Shown here: piece by piece, positions 1 to 8,960 of the stretch
How the letters are laid out: each line of letters begins with the position of its first letter
Position numbering within the stretch: position 1 is the stretch's first letter
Assembly (NCBI GenBank): GCA_009684525.1
Contig: WKKR01000006.1
Span: 166,624-230,623, forward strand
Source of the DNA: Geobacter sp.
GTDB taxonomy: Bacteria; Desulfobacterota; Desulfuromonadia; Geobacterales; DSM-12255
Length of the DNA: 64,000 bases
Direction of reading: 5' to 3'
Notes under the pieces: generated by a model
The model's input: the letters and a program-made list of their open reading frames with translations, nothing else
Database searches by the model: none
What the model was told of the DNA's origin: nothing
Made by a program: the position numbers and the translations under genes

Positions 1-186
1 ATGCTCGTCGTGCTCCAGGTGAACGGCAAGCTGCGGGGGAAGGTGACGGTGCCGGTGGATGCGACGCAGGAGACGGTGCAGCAGATGGCCCTGGCCGACC
101 CGAAGATCCAGATCCATCTGGAAGGGAAGTCGGTCCGCAAGGTCATCTATGTGCCGGGGAAACTGCTCAACATCGTTGTCGGCTGA
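1..186 (+). CDS. leuS: Leucyl-tRNA synthetase, C-terminal end (5' truncated by window)
   Basis: Only the last 61 codons are present, and the gene enters from the left edge, so the ATG at base 1 is internal. The fragment carries the conserved C-terminal-domain segment [10 protein letters not shown] and ends [10 protein letters not shown], as bacterial LeuRS does. LeuRS charges tRNA-Leu with leucine in the cytoplasm, and the C-terminal domain helps bind the tRNA. A stem-loop follows the stop, and lptE begins 74 bases later, the common leuS-lptE-holA order in this group. Confidence 0.9.
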   Translation: MLVVLQVNGKLRGKVTVPVDATQETVQQMALADPKIQIHLEGKSVRKVIYVPGKLLNIVVG

Positions 187-210
187 TCCGGTTCATGGAT
201 GACGAAAGTG

Positions 211-246
211 ACGACCCCGCGGTTTCCGACCGGCGGGGTCGTTGTT
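211..246 (+). terminator. Stem-loop after leuS (weak terminator)
   Basis: A perfect 10-bp stem, ACGACCCCGC pairing with GCGGGGTCGT, closes a 12-base loop and is followed by TGTTT. The T tract is short, so it may only partly stop transcription into lptE, which has its own ribosome site just downstream. Confidence 0.55.
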
Positions 247-260
247 TCCGGAGGGGTAAC

Positions 261-782
261 GTGCGGGAAATGATACGGAAATGGTGCGCGCTGGCGGGAA
301 TCTTCATGGTGCTCTCGGGTTGCGGCTACCGGCTGGCAGGTCACCAGGCCCTGCACGGGGCCGGGGAAGGGACTGCCATTGCCATCCCGGTCTTTGCCAA
401 CAAGAGCCTGCGGCCGAATCTGGAGGCCTGTCTGACGGCCCGGCTGGTGGAGCTCTTTGCAGCCAGGGGCGGAGGGAGGGTTGTGCCGGTCGAACAGGCT
501 GACCTGGAGCTTTCCGGCACCGTCCTTACCTACGGCACAACGGCCAGCGCCTATTCGGCAGCGGACCGGACCGCGATGTACCAGGCAGCCATGACAGCCG
601 AGGCGACCCTTCGGCACCTGAAGAACGGGACGGTCCTCTGGAAGGGGACGGTCTCCGCCCGCCAGGAATATCCCGCCAACAGCGACCTCGCCCTGCAGCT
701 CAATGCCGAAGAGGCGGCGCAACGCGAACTCTGCCGGAAACTGGCTGAGGAGATCCTGCGGGCCAGTGCCGGGGCGTTTTAG
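261..782 (+). CDS. lptE: LPS assembly lipoprotein LptE
   Basis: A 173-residue lipoprotein. The start is placed at GTG because GGAGGGG lies just upstream; an ATG three codons later is the alternative. The signal peptide ends in a lipobox, L18-S19-G20-C21, followed by GYRLAG, the typical start of mature LptE (G-Y-x-L). LptE plugs the outer-membrane translocon LptD and helps insert LPS. The family is weakly conserved, so the call rests on lipobox, length and the leuS-lptE-holA context. lptF and lptG lie about 20 kb away in this window. Confidence 0.85.
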   Translation: MREMIRKWCALAGIFMVLSGCGYRLAGHQALHGAGEGTAIAIPVFANKSLRPNLEACLTARLVELFAARGGGRVVPVEQADLELSGTVLTYGTTASAYSAADRTAMYQAAMTAEATLRHLKNGTVLWKGTVSARQEYPANSDLALQLNAEEAAQRELCRKLAEEILRASAGAF

Positions 783-783
783 C

Positions 784-967
784 CAGGTTGTTGAAAACGA
801 AGTTTCAGCGCAGCTAAAAGCAGCCATCTCGCCGCCGTCCTCGAAAGCCGCCTTGTGCGGCGTAGCGCTGCTACGCCTCCGCAGGGCTTTCTGCGGGTGC
901 GACGATCTGACTGCTTTTGAACAACCTGAGTTTTTTGTTACTCTGAAACCTCGTTTTCAACAACCTG
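784..967 (+). repeat. Palindromic intergenic element (MITE-like)
   Basis: The ends are 25-base inverted repeats that match at 24 positions: CAGGTTGTTGAAAACGAAG... at the left and its complement at the right (943-967). The palindromy continues inward imperfectly, with a perfect central hairpin GGCGTAG-CGCTG-CTACGCC (859-877). It starts two bases after the lptE stop and ends just before the holA ribosome site. No ORF of its own is supported. Size and symmetry fit a non-autonomous mobile or REP-like element; no target duplication was identified. Confidence 0.6.
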
Positions 968-993
968 TCAGTGAATGGAAAAAGGGAGCGTGT

Positions 994-1989
994 GTGAAAC
1001 CCGAGGAACTCGAAGCGGCCATAGCGAGGGGGGAGATCGGTCCTCTCTACTACCTGTACGGGGATGAGCCGTATCTGATCGACCGCGCAACCCGGCTGCT
1101 CCTTGAGCGGCTGGTAGACCCGTCCAGCCGCGATTTCAACCTGAGCGTCTACTACGGGACCGAGTGCAAGGGGGAAGATATCCTCGATACCGCCCAGACC
1201 ATGCCGATGTTCGCCGACTGGCGGGTGGTCCTGGTGAAACGGGGCCAGTCACTTTCCCAGGCAGCGCTGGACCTCATGTTCCCGTACCTGCTCGATCCCT
1301 CACCCACGACCTGCCTGATCATCCAGGGAGAAAAGATCGATCAGCGCAAGAAGTTCTTTACCGAATTCAAGAAGCGGGGGAAGCTGGTCGAGTGCAAGCG
1401 CCCCTACGAGAACCAGCTGGCGCCGTTTCTCCGGAGCGAGGCAACGAGCCATGGCAAGAAACTGGCCCCGGCTGCGGCCGAACTACTTATCTATCTTGCC
1501 GGGAACAACCTCCAGGAACTGGCCACGCAGATCGAGAAGGTTGCCCTCTTTGCCGGTCAGCGGGAGACCATCACCATCGATGATGTCAAGGCGGTGGTGT
1601 CTGATACCAAGGTGGACAGCGTCTTCGAGCTGGCCAATGCGCTGGGCACGAAGGATCTGGCCACGGCGCTCAGGCGGCTGAAGACAATCCTGCGCGACGG
1701 CGAGGCGCCGCTCATGGTGCTGGCGATGATCACCCGGCACTTCCGGCAGCTCTGGCAGGTGCGGGTACTGTTGGATAAGCGGGTGGCGGAGCAGGAGATC
1801 AGCCGCCAGTCAGGGATCAATCCCTATTTCCTCAAGGGGGTCGTGAAGCAGGCCGGGAACTTCAGGCCGGTGGAGTGCCGCCAGCTTTTCGAGCGGTTCT
1901 TTGCCGCCGATCTCGCCATGAAGAGCGGTGGCAGACCGCCGGCCATACTGGAGGACCTGGTGCTGGCGATCTGCCAGCGAAAAGGGTAA
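994..1989 (+). CDS. holA: DNA polymerase III delta subunit
   Basis: 331 residues, close to the normal delta length. Delta opens the beta sliding clamp within the clamp-loader complex during replication. The protein begins KPEELEAAIARGEIGPLYYLYGDEPYLID, with the family motif YLYGDEPYL; the region VFELANALG and the C-terminal helical domain that contributes to the loader collar are also present. The reading frame is open well upstream through the palindromic element, but the start is set at GTG because GGGAG sits five bases before it and homologs begin near this point. It is convergent with rpsT. Confidence 0.92.
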   Translation: MKPEELEAAIARGEIGPLYYLYGDEPYLIDRATRLLLERLVDPSSRDFNLSVYYGTECKGEDILDTAQTMPMFADWRVVLVKRGQSLSQAALDLMFPYLLDPSPTTCLIIQGEKIDQRKKFFTEFKKRGKLVECKRPYENQLAPFLRSEATSHGKKLAPAAAELLIYLAGNNLQELATQIEKVALFAGQRETITIDDVKAVVSDTKVDSVFELANALGTKDLATALRRLKTILRDGEAPLMVLAMITRHFRQLWQVRVLLDKRVAEQEISRQSGINPYFLKGVVKQAGNFRPVECRQLFERFFAADLAMKSGGRPPAILEDLVLAICQRKG

Positions 1990-1994
1990 ATAAG

Positions 1995-2022
1995 AAAAGG
2001 GCGTGCATGACACGCCCTTCTC
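1995..2022. terminator. Bidirectional terminator between holA and rpsT
   Basis: The stem AAGGGCGTG/CACGCCCTT encloses the loop CATGA. On the minus strand it is followed by TTTTC, making a good terminator for rpsT. On the plus strand the tail CTCATT is weaker but still sits directly after holA. Confidence 0.75.
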
Positions 2023-2044
2023 ATTGGATATGACGACAGGAAGA

Positions 2045-2311
2045 CTACTGGCCGAGTGTGTTGACCAGCTTTGTCAGGCGAGACACGCTGCGCGAGGCAT
2101 TCGAGGTGTGAATCACCCCTTTGGTTGCAGCCTTGTCGATGACGGGAATGGCTGCGGCGAGGGCCTCGCGAGCAGCAGTGGCGTCCTTGCCTTCAACAGC
2201 TTCACGAACGCGCTTGATAAAAGTCCGCAGGGTGGACTTGTTGTGCTTGTTGCGCAGTCGACGTTTTTCGTTCTGCTTGATTCTCTTGAGTGCTGATTTG
2301 TGATGAGCCAA
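2045..2311 (-). CDS. rpsT: 30S ribosomal protein S20
   Basis: 88 residues, a normal S20 length, starting [16 protein letters not shown], which is the conserved S20 N-terminus rich in Lys and Arg. S20 binds 16S rRNA early in small-subunit assembly. The start is TTG: the in-frame ATG six codons upstream would place the GGAGG ribosome site inside the gene, whereas TTG sits six bases after it. A UUG start is also known for S20 in E. coli, where it limits expression. A sigma-70 type promoter lies upstream. Confidence 0.95.
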   Translation of the reverse strand: MAHHKSALKRIKQNEKRRLRNKHNKSTLRTFIKRVREAVEGKDATAAREALAAAIPVIDKAATKGVIHTSNASRSVSRLTKLVNTLGQ

Positions 2312-2370
2312 CCTACACCTCCGCTCCATGCTATGGTTAATTGATCGGGTTTCGTCGTAAAGAATCTTTC

Positions 2371-3567
<1,197 letters not shown>

Positions 3568-3576
3568 GTGTCGCCG

Positions 3577-3597
3577 GTCGTGGTCTGAGACCACGAC
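3577..3597 (+). repeat. Perfect palindrome after mreB
   Basis: GTCGTGGTCT and AGACCACGAC are inverted copies separated by one base. It lies 10 bases past the mreB stop and just before a terminator-like hairpin. It could be an operator or part of the 3' structure; nothing in the sequence decides between these. Confidence 0.5.
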
Positions 3598-3603
3598 GGA
3601 GAC

Positions 3604-3625
3604 TGCGGGAGCTGTCCCGCATTTT
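3604..3625 (+). terminator. Terminator of mreB
   Basis: A 7-bp stem TGCGGGA/TCCCGCA with a 4-base loop is followed by TTTTC. Confidence 0.6.
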
Positions 3626-3717
3626 CGGCCGCCGCGGCCGGTGGATGCACCTTCCCGCCACACACCGTTCGATGCTTGTGCGGTTAGCGTCGCTCGATGC
3701 ATCTCCAGTATCCATAC

Positions 3718-4791
3718 ATGCAAGATAATCGGATAGACATAGTGGTTCCGGTCTGGAACCGGCCGGTGGAAACCAGAGACTGTCTGGTGAGCCTTGTCGA
3801 ATACACCCCATCCAGCCGTCTGATCCTGGTCGACAACTGCAGCGACCGCGAGACCGAGCGGATGCTGGAGGAGTTTGCCGAAGCCCTCGATGTGCGCGTG
3901 CTCCTGTTGAAGACCAAAGTCAACGAAGGGTTCGTAAAGGCCGTCAACAGGGGGGTGTCGAGATCTGAAACGCCATTGGTTGCCGTGGTTCGCCATAACT
4001 CGCGGGTTACCCAAAGCTGGCTCGAACCGCTTCTGGCATTTGCCGGCGATGAACCGTCCGCCGGTATTGTGGTGCCCCGGTTTGTCGATGCCGGCTCCCG
4101 CCGTCGCGGCAACGGTGAAATCCCGCTTGCCCGCGGGATGGAGTTGCAAGCCGCAGATTTTGCCGCCCTCATGATGCGACGCAGTCTCTTGGAACAGATC
4201 GGCGGTTTCAACGAAGAGCTGGATGGCGGGGAGTGGTGTCTCAAGGAGTTCTCCCGCAGGGCTTACCGTGCCGGGTTCACGACTTGTGCCGTGCCCGAGG
4301 GGCAGGTCTATCGCTCTGAGGATGTGCAGCTCGGTTCGTTGACCCGACGTGCAGAGCATGAGAAGTCGATCAGCAGTCAATTTGTCGAGCAGTGGGGTAC
4401 TGAACGCCGCTTCTGTCTCCATCTCCCCAAGGAGAGCGACATCGCCGCCTTCATGGCGACATTCCCTGTGATCATCGCTGCGGCCCGGCAGGGTCACAGG
4501 ATAACGATACTGGCGCATGCACGGGTAGCGCGCGAGCTGCTGCGCCAAGGGCTGCATCAGCGCCACCGACACGTCGAGATTGTGGCGCTGCCCGGTCTTA
4601 TGCCGGCCCGGACGGTGCGGCAGGTACTGGAGAGGTTTGCGGAGCCGCCGCCCCTTATTGATGTACAGAAGGGGACGCCGTGCCCCGGCTTTACCGCAAC
4701 CATGGATTTTGCCGAGTTCGTGCAGATGGTCAGCGCCACGGAGAGAGATGTCTATGGCCGTCGGCTGGAGAGCGCGCTGCCGCCTGTCTGA
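3718..4791 (+). CDS. Family 2-like glycosyltransferase with extra C-terminal domain
   Basis: 357 residues from the ATG of [16 protein letters not shown]; an ATG seven codons earlier is also possible, and neither has a clear ribosome site. Residues 1-200 resemble a GT-A glycosyltransferase: [15 protein letters not shown], and [21 protein letters not shown], as in rhamnosyl-type enzymes. The usual acidic nucleotide-sugar motif is replaced by RHNSRVT. Residues after about 230 form a second region that I do not recognise. It lies 49 bases before gmhA, so a role in LPS core or surface polysaccharide is inferred. The acceptor and donor sugars are unknown. Confidence 0.7.
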   Translation: MQDNRIDIVVPVWNRPVETRDCLVSLVEYTPSSRLILVDNCSDRETERMLEEFAEALDVRVLLLKTKVNEGFVKAVNRGVSRSETPLVAVVRHNSRVTQSWLEPLLAFAGDEPSAGIVVPRFVDAGSRRRGNGEIPLARGMELQAADFAALMMRRSLLEQIGGFNEELDGGEWCLKEFSRRAYRAGFTTCAVPEGQVYRSEDVQLGSLTRRAEHEKSISSQFVEQWGTERRFCLHLPKESDIAAFMATFPVIIAAARQGHRITILAHARVARELLRQGLHQRHRHVEIVALPGLMPARTVRQVLERFAEPPPLIDVQKGTPCPGFTATMDFAEFVQMVSATERDVYGRRLESALPPV

Positions 4792-4840
4792 CCAGCCGGA
4801 CCCGGAGATTCCGGGCGGAATGCCTGAAAGGGAGGATTGC

Positions 4841-5413
4841 ATGCAGGAGGAGATCCGGCAGCAACTGAAGGAACATTGCCAAGTCATGGCAAAGGTCGAG
4901 AAACTGCTTGCTCCACGGATTGCCGCAGTTGCAGAGCTTCTGGTTTCGGTGCTGCAGGGGGGCGGAAAACTGTTGGTCATGGGCAACGGAGGGTCGGCAG
5001 CGGATGCCCAGCACTTTGCCGCCGAGATTGTCGGTCGCTTCAAGATGGAGCGCCGGGCCTTGCCTGCCATCGCCTTGACCACCGACACCTCGATTCTCAG
5101 CGCCATCGGCAACGATTACGGTTTCGACCGGATTTTTTCCCGACAGGTCGAGGCGCTGGCCCAGGCAGGTGACGTGGTGGTCGGCATCTCCACCAGCGGC
5201 AACTCTCCCAACGTGCAGATTGCCCTGGAGGCTGCCCGCGCGGCTGGTTGCAGGACCGTGGCCCTCTTGGGACGCGACGGTGGGAGCATCGCCGGGATCG
5301 TCGATTTGCCGCTGGTCATGCCGAGCCACGATACCCCCCGCATCCAGGAAGGACACATCACCATGATCCATATCATCTGCGATCTCGTCGAAAAAGGGCT
5401 GTTTGCCCCGTGA
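4841..5413 (+). CDS. gmhA: Sedoheptulose 7-phosphate isomerase
   Basis: 190 residues. It converts sedoheptulose 7-phosphate to D-glycero-D-manno-heptose 7-phosphate, the first step to LPS core heptose. A single SIS domain is visible, with [16 protein letters not shown] near residue 47, STSGNSPN near 118, and a C-terminal helix [15 protein letters not shown] that carries conserved Glu and His ligands. AGGGAGG lies five bases before the ATG, which excludes the longer upstream reading frame. The stop overlaps the gmhB start as GTGA, so the two are translationally coupled. Confidence 0.95.
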   Translation: MQEEIRQQLKEHCQVMAKVEKLLAPRIAAVAELLVSVLQGGGKLLVMGNGGSAADAQHFAAEIVGRFKMERRALPAIALTTDTSILSAIGNDYGFDRIFSRQVEALAQAGDVVVGISTSGNSPNVQIALEAARAAGCRTVALLGRDGGSIAGIVDLPLVMPSHDTPRIQEGHITMIHIICDLVEKGLFAP

Positions 5414-5985
5414 CCGGAGCCGAGCCGACAGGGAAGCGAGCGGTCTTTCTCGACCGTGACGGTACCATCAACGTGGAGCGCGAATATTTGCACCGTCCGG
5501 AGGATTTCCATTTCGTCTCCGGCGCCCCCGAGGCGATCCGGCTCTTTCGGGAAGCGGGTTTCCTGGTGGTGGTTGTTACCAACCAGTCCGGCATTGGGCG
5601 GGGCTATTACGACGAGGCAGCGGTTGAGGAGTTGCACCGGCACATGGACACCGAACTTGCCGTGGCAGGCGCCGCGGTCGACGCCTACTATTACTGCCCC
5701 CATCATCCCACTGCCGGCAACGGCATCTACCTCATGGAGTGTACCTGCCGCAAGCCGTTGCCGGGGATGCTGCATCAGGCGGCGGCCGACCTGAAGATCG
5801 ACCTCTCCCTGTCATGGATGATCGGCGACAAGCTGGTGGATGTGGAAGCCGGGCAACGGGCGGGCTGCAGGACGGCGCTGGTCCTGACCGGCTACGGTGC
5901 CCGGGAGCAGGAAGCGCTTCCTCCGGGAGTCGCCATATACAATGATATCCTGAGCGCTGCCCGTGGTATAACCGCGCAGGATTGA
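5410..5985 (+). CDS. gmhB: D,D-heptose 1,7-bisphosphate 7-phosphatase
   Basis: 191 residues of the HAD superfamily. It removes the 7-phosphate in ADP-heptose synthesis. The catalytic motif FLDRDGTIN is near residue 13, the VVTNQSGI motif near 55, and a zinc-loop set CPHHP...CTC lies around residues 97-116, characteristic of Gmh[11 protein letters not shown] supplies the second acidic metal site. It starts with GTG overlapping gmhA by four bases. The kinase/adenylyltransferase HldE and the epimerase HldD are not in the window. Confidence 0.93.
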   Translation: MTGAEPTGKRAVFLDRDGTINVEREYLHRPEDFHFVSGAPEAIRLFREAGFLVVVVTNQSGIGRGYYDEAAVEELHRHMDTELAVAGAAVDAYYYCPHHPTAGNGIYLMECTCRKPLPGMLHQAAADLKIDLSLSWMIGDKLVDVEAGQRAGCRTALVLTGYGAREQEALPPGVAIYNDILSAARGITAQD

Positions 5986-6022
5986 AGCTGGTTTGGGGGT
6001 GAAGACGCGTCGGATTAATCAT

Positions 6023-6051
6023 TTGACGCTGTTTTTCCCCTGTGGTAAATA
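6023..6051 (+). promoter_or_regulatory. Predicted promoter of rmlA
   Basis: TTGACG, 17 bases, TAAATA, ending 32 bases before the rmlA ATG. Confidence 0.6.
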
Positions 6052-6083
6052 ATTACGGTTTCACCAGCATCAGGGAGACACCA

Positions 6084-6986
6084 ATGCCCATCACCAAAGG
6101 GATAGTCCTTGCCGGAGGGGCCGGCAGCAGGCTCTATCCGCTCACCCTCGTTGCCAGCAAGCAGCTCCAGCCGGTCTACGACAAGCCGATGATCTACTAT
6201 CCCCTGGCCACCCTCATGATGGCGGGGATCAGGGATATCCTCATCATCTCCACGCCGCACGATACCCCGCGTTTCCAGAATCTTCTGGGGGATGGCAGCC
6301 GGTGGGGAGTACAGCTCACCTATGTGGTGCAGCCCGAGCCCAAGGGGATTGCCCAGGCCTTTCTGGTCGGGGAGGAATTCATCGCCGGCGAACCAGTCTG
6401 CCTGATCCTCGGGGATAATATCTTCTATGGCAAGATGGGCCTGGACCGAGCCGTGGCCGAGTTTGACCGGGGCGCGCGGATCTTCGGCTACTATGTCAAT
6501 GATCCGGAGCGTTACGGGGTGGTGGAGTTCGATGCCACGGGCCGGGTTATGGGCATCGAGGAGAAGCCGGCGCATCCCAAGACCAACTATGCCGTCCCGG
6601 GGCTCTATCTGTACGACGGCAATGTGACCGCCCTTGCCAAGGGGCTCACCCCTTCGCCCCGCGGCGAACTGGAGATTACCGACCTCAACCTGGAATACCT
6701 GCGGCGCGGCGAGCTGAGCGTGGAGAAGCTGGGACGGGGGATTGCCTGGCTCGATACCGGCACCCACCAGAGCCTCCTGGAGGCGAGCCACTTCATCGGC
6801 ACCCTCGAGGCCCGGCAGGGGCTGAAGATCGCCTGCCTCGAAGAGATAGCCCTGCGCATGGGTTTCATCGACTGCAAGGGGATGGCTGCGGCCATCGCCA
6901 ATACCCCCAATTCGGGGTATCGCGAGTACCTGGTGCGGGTCTACAACGAAATCGAACTGTGCGGCGGGGAGGCAGGGCATGTCTGA
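6084..6986 (+). CDS. rmlA: Glucose-1-phosphate thymidylyltransferase
   Basis: 300 residues. It joins glucose 1-phosphate and dTTP to make dTDP-glucose for deoxysugar synthesis. The nucleotidyl-transfer signature [16 protein letters not shown] is at the N-terminus, with [15 protein letters not shown], and EEKP further on. AGGGAG lies six bases before the chosen ATG; the frame is open earlier but lacks a ribosome site. It overlaps the next gene by eight bases. rmlB and rmlD are absent here, so the final sugar cannot be named. Confidence 0.93.
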   Translation: MPITKGIVLAGGAGSRLYPLTLVASKQLQPVYDKPMIYYPLATLMMAGIRDILIISTPHDTPRFQNLLGDGSRWGVQLTYVVQPEPKGIAQAFLVGEEFIAGEPVCLILGDNIFYGKMGLDRAVAEFDRGARIFGYYVNDPERYGVVEFDATGRVMGIEEKPAHPKTNYAVPGLYLYDGNVTALAKGLTPSPRGELEITDLNLEYLRRGELSVEKLGRGIAWLDTGTHQSLLEASHFIGTLEARQGLKIACLEEIALRMGFIDCKGMAAAIANTPNSGYREYLVRVYNEIELCGGEAGHV

Positions 6987-7467
6987 GCAGCCGGTGTACG
7001 TGAAGGGGAAGATCCACGACGTGACGGCGCGGCCGCTCTCCAAGTTCCTGGACGAGCGGGGGTGGCTGGCAGAGCTTTATCGCTCCGACGAGGTTGCGGC
7101 AGAGGTGATGCCGGTCATGGCCTACATCTCCATGACCCAGCCCGGCGTGGCACGCGGTCCCCATGAACATGCGGACCAGACCGACTATTTCTGCTTCATC
7201 GGCCCGTCCAATTTCAAGATCTATCTCTGGGACGCCCGTGCGGACTCTCCCACCTTCGGCACCAGGCAGGTTATCTATGCCGGCGCGGACAGCCCCTTCA
7301 TGGTTATCGTCCCCCCCGGTGTGGTGCATGCCTACAGGAACATCGGCAACGAAAACGGCATTGTCTTCAACGGACCGAACCGCCTGTATGCTGGTCACGG
7401 CAAGCACTCGCCCGTTGACGAGATCAGGCATGAAGAAGCACGGGGGTCGGCTTATCTGCTGGACTAG
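6979..7467 (+). CDS. RmlC-like dTDP-4-dehydro-sugar 3,5-epimerase family protein
   Basis: 162 residues, a cupin-fold protein slightly shorter than typical RmlC (about 180). It keeps [40 protein letters not shown] and [11 protein letters not shown]. The usual RmlC segment RGLHYQ is replaced by RGPHEHADQ, so substrate and even epimerase activity are uncertain; it could act on another nucleotide sugar. Overlap with rmlA points to a shared pathway. Confidence 0.75.
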   Translation: MSEQPVYVKGKIHDVTARPLSKFLDERGWLAELYRSDEVAAEVMPVMAYISMTQPGVARGPHEHADQTDYFCFIGPSNFKIYLWDARADSPTFGTRQVIYAGADSPFMVIVPPGVVHAYRNIGNENGIVFNGPNRLYAGHGKHSPVDEIRHEEARGSAYLLD

Positions 7468-7584
7468 CGGTTCCCAGGGGTACCTGTTCCCCTGCACTGA
7501 AGGGATGGTCGGGCTGCTCGGCAAGGAATATGCGGGATGCGGAGGGGGGGCTCATGTCTCCCCTTTGCCGTTTGCCGCAGTGAA

Positions 7585-7635
7585 CGAAACCTCTTACAGG
7601 TTTTTGAACAACTCAGGTTTTTCAACAATCTGCTA
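7585..7635 (+). repeat. Degenerate fragment resembling the palindromic element
   Basis: The stretch contains GAAACCTC, TTTTTGAACAAC and TTTTTCAACAA in the region before mreC. The same words occur near the right end of the element between lptE and holA (921-967), in rearranged order. It may be a decayed copy. The similarity is short. Confidence 0.35.
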
Positions 7636-7654
7636 ACCATGGCCGGTTGCATCT

Positions 7655-8479
7655 ATGTGGGATCTGATCAAAAAATATCGTGTGCCCTTTGTCACCGGTG
7701 CGGTTGTGCTGGTTGCCTTTCTCATCTACGGCAGCAACCTGAAGCACCGGGAGAGTGCCAACTTCTTCGAACGCGGGGTTCTGACGGTTCTGTCGCCGCT
7801 CTTCAGCGTGGGCGCCGTGGTGAGCGGCGGGGCCGAAACCGTCTGGAACGACTATATCGCCCTCGTGGATGTCCGCCGCCAGAACCGGGAACTCTTGGAG
7901 CACCTCCGCACCCTGAACAGCCGTCTCGTGGGGGAGCAGGAGGCACTGCTCGCCAATGAGCGTCTCAAAAAGCTCCTGGAGCTGAAAGAGCAGATGCCGG
8001 TCCCGTCGCTGGCAGCGTCGGTCATCGGTGAAGACGGTGCTCCCTGGTTTAAGACTCTGGTCATCGACCGGGGGGGTAAAGACGGGCTGCAGGAGGGGAT
8101 GCCGGTTGTTACCTCGGCAGGGGTGGTGGGGCAGGTGGTCAAGGTGGCTGCCAACAGTTCCCGTGTGCTTCTGCTGACCGACCACGCCAGCGCCATTGCC
8201 GCGGTGGTCCAGCGGTCGCGCGCCCGTGGCGTGCTGCGCGGGACCGGCAGCAGGCGGCTTTCCCTGGAGTTCGCCATCCGGGAGGACGATGTCAAGGTAG
8301 GTGATCAGCTGGTGACCTCCGGGATCGGCGGGGTCTTTCCCAAAGGGCTCCCCCTTGGCGAGATAACCATGGTAAAAAAAGGTGAATACGGCATTTTCCA
8401 GACCATCGAAGTCAGACCGATGGTTTCCATTTCTCGCATCGAAGAAGTGCTGGTCCTGTTGAAGCAACGGAATGAGTAA
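7655..8479 (+). CDS. mreC: Rod-shape determining protein MreC
   Basis: 274 residues. MreC is a single-pass periplasmic scaffold linking MreB filaments to PBP2 and RodA. One membrane segment (about residues 11-27) is followed by a coiled coil rich in Glu, Leu and Arg (about 65-110) and the beta domain with VIDRGGKDGLQEGMPV and LVTSGIGGVFPKGLPLG, both MreC hallmarks. No strong ribosome site precedes the ATG. It overlaps mreD by eight bases and opens the operon mreC-mreD-mrdA-rodA. Confidence 0.95.
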   Translation: MWDLIKKYRVPFVTGAVVLVAFLIYGSNLKHRESANFFERGVLTVLSPLFSVGAVVSGGAETVWNDYIALVDVRRQNRELLEHLRTLNSRLVGEQEALLANERLKKLLELKEQMPVPSLAASVIGEDGAPWFKTLVIDRGGKDGLQEGMPVVTSAGVVGQVVKVAANSSRVLLLTDHASAIAAVVQRSRARGVLRGTGSRRLSLEFAIREDDVKVGDQLVTSGIGGVFPKGLPLGEITMVKKGEYGIFQTIEVRPMVSISRIEEVLVLLKQRNE

Positions 8480-8960
8480 ACTGCTCAAGCCCGGCATAGC
8501 GATTCTTTCCGCGTTGATTCTCCAGGTGACGCTCTTCCCTGCCTATATCGTCGATCCTTTCAAGCCCAACCTGCTGCTCATCGTCGTGGTCTGGCTGGGA
8601 CTGCGGGCGACGCCGGTCAGGGGCGCGCTGCTCGCCTATCTGCTCGGCCTGGTGCAGGACAGCTGCAGCGGCCTCTACCTCGGCCTTAACGGCTTTTCCT
8701 TCCTGATGACCTTTCTGGTTCTGCAGAACATCGCGCATCGTCTCTATGCCGACAACCGCTACCTCATGACCCTGGCCGTCTTTATCGCCACCATTGCGTG
8801 TGGTCTCGCGCATCTGGTGCTTCTGGCGCTCTTTTCGGCAGCGGAGGGGATTTACGCCTCCCTGCTGGTCTCCCTCATCCCCCAGGGCGCGGTCAATGCC
8901 CTGGTCGCTTCCGTGGTGTTCGGCATCGTCGATGCCGCCCGAACGGAGGAGGTAGCGTGA
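8472..8960 (+). CDS. mreD: Rod-shape determining protein MreD
   Basis: 162 residues, nearly all hydrophobic with about five predicted membrane segments, as in MreD. It is the membrane partner of MreC. Recognisable family features are the start LLKPGIAILSALILQVTLFP and LAYLLGLVQDSCSGLYLGLNGF. Assignment depends on topology plus position between mreC and mrdA. Its stop overlaps the mrdA start by four bases. Confidence 0.92.
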   Translation: MSKLLKPGIAILSALILQVTLFPAYIVDPFKPNLLLIVVVWLGLRATPVRGALLAYLLGLVQDSCSGLYLGLNGFSFLMTFLVLQNIAHRLYADNRYLMTLAVFIATIACGLAHLVLLALFSAAEGIYASLLVSLIPQGAVNALVASVVFGIVDAARTEEVA

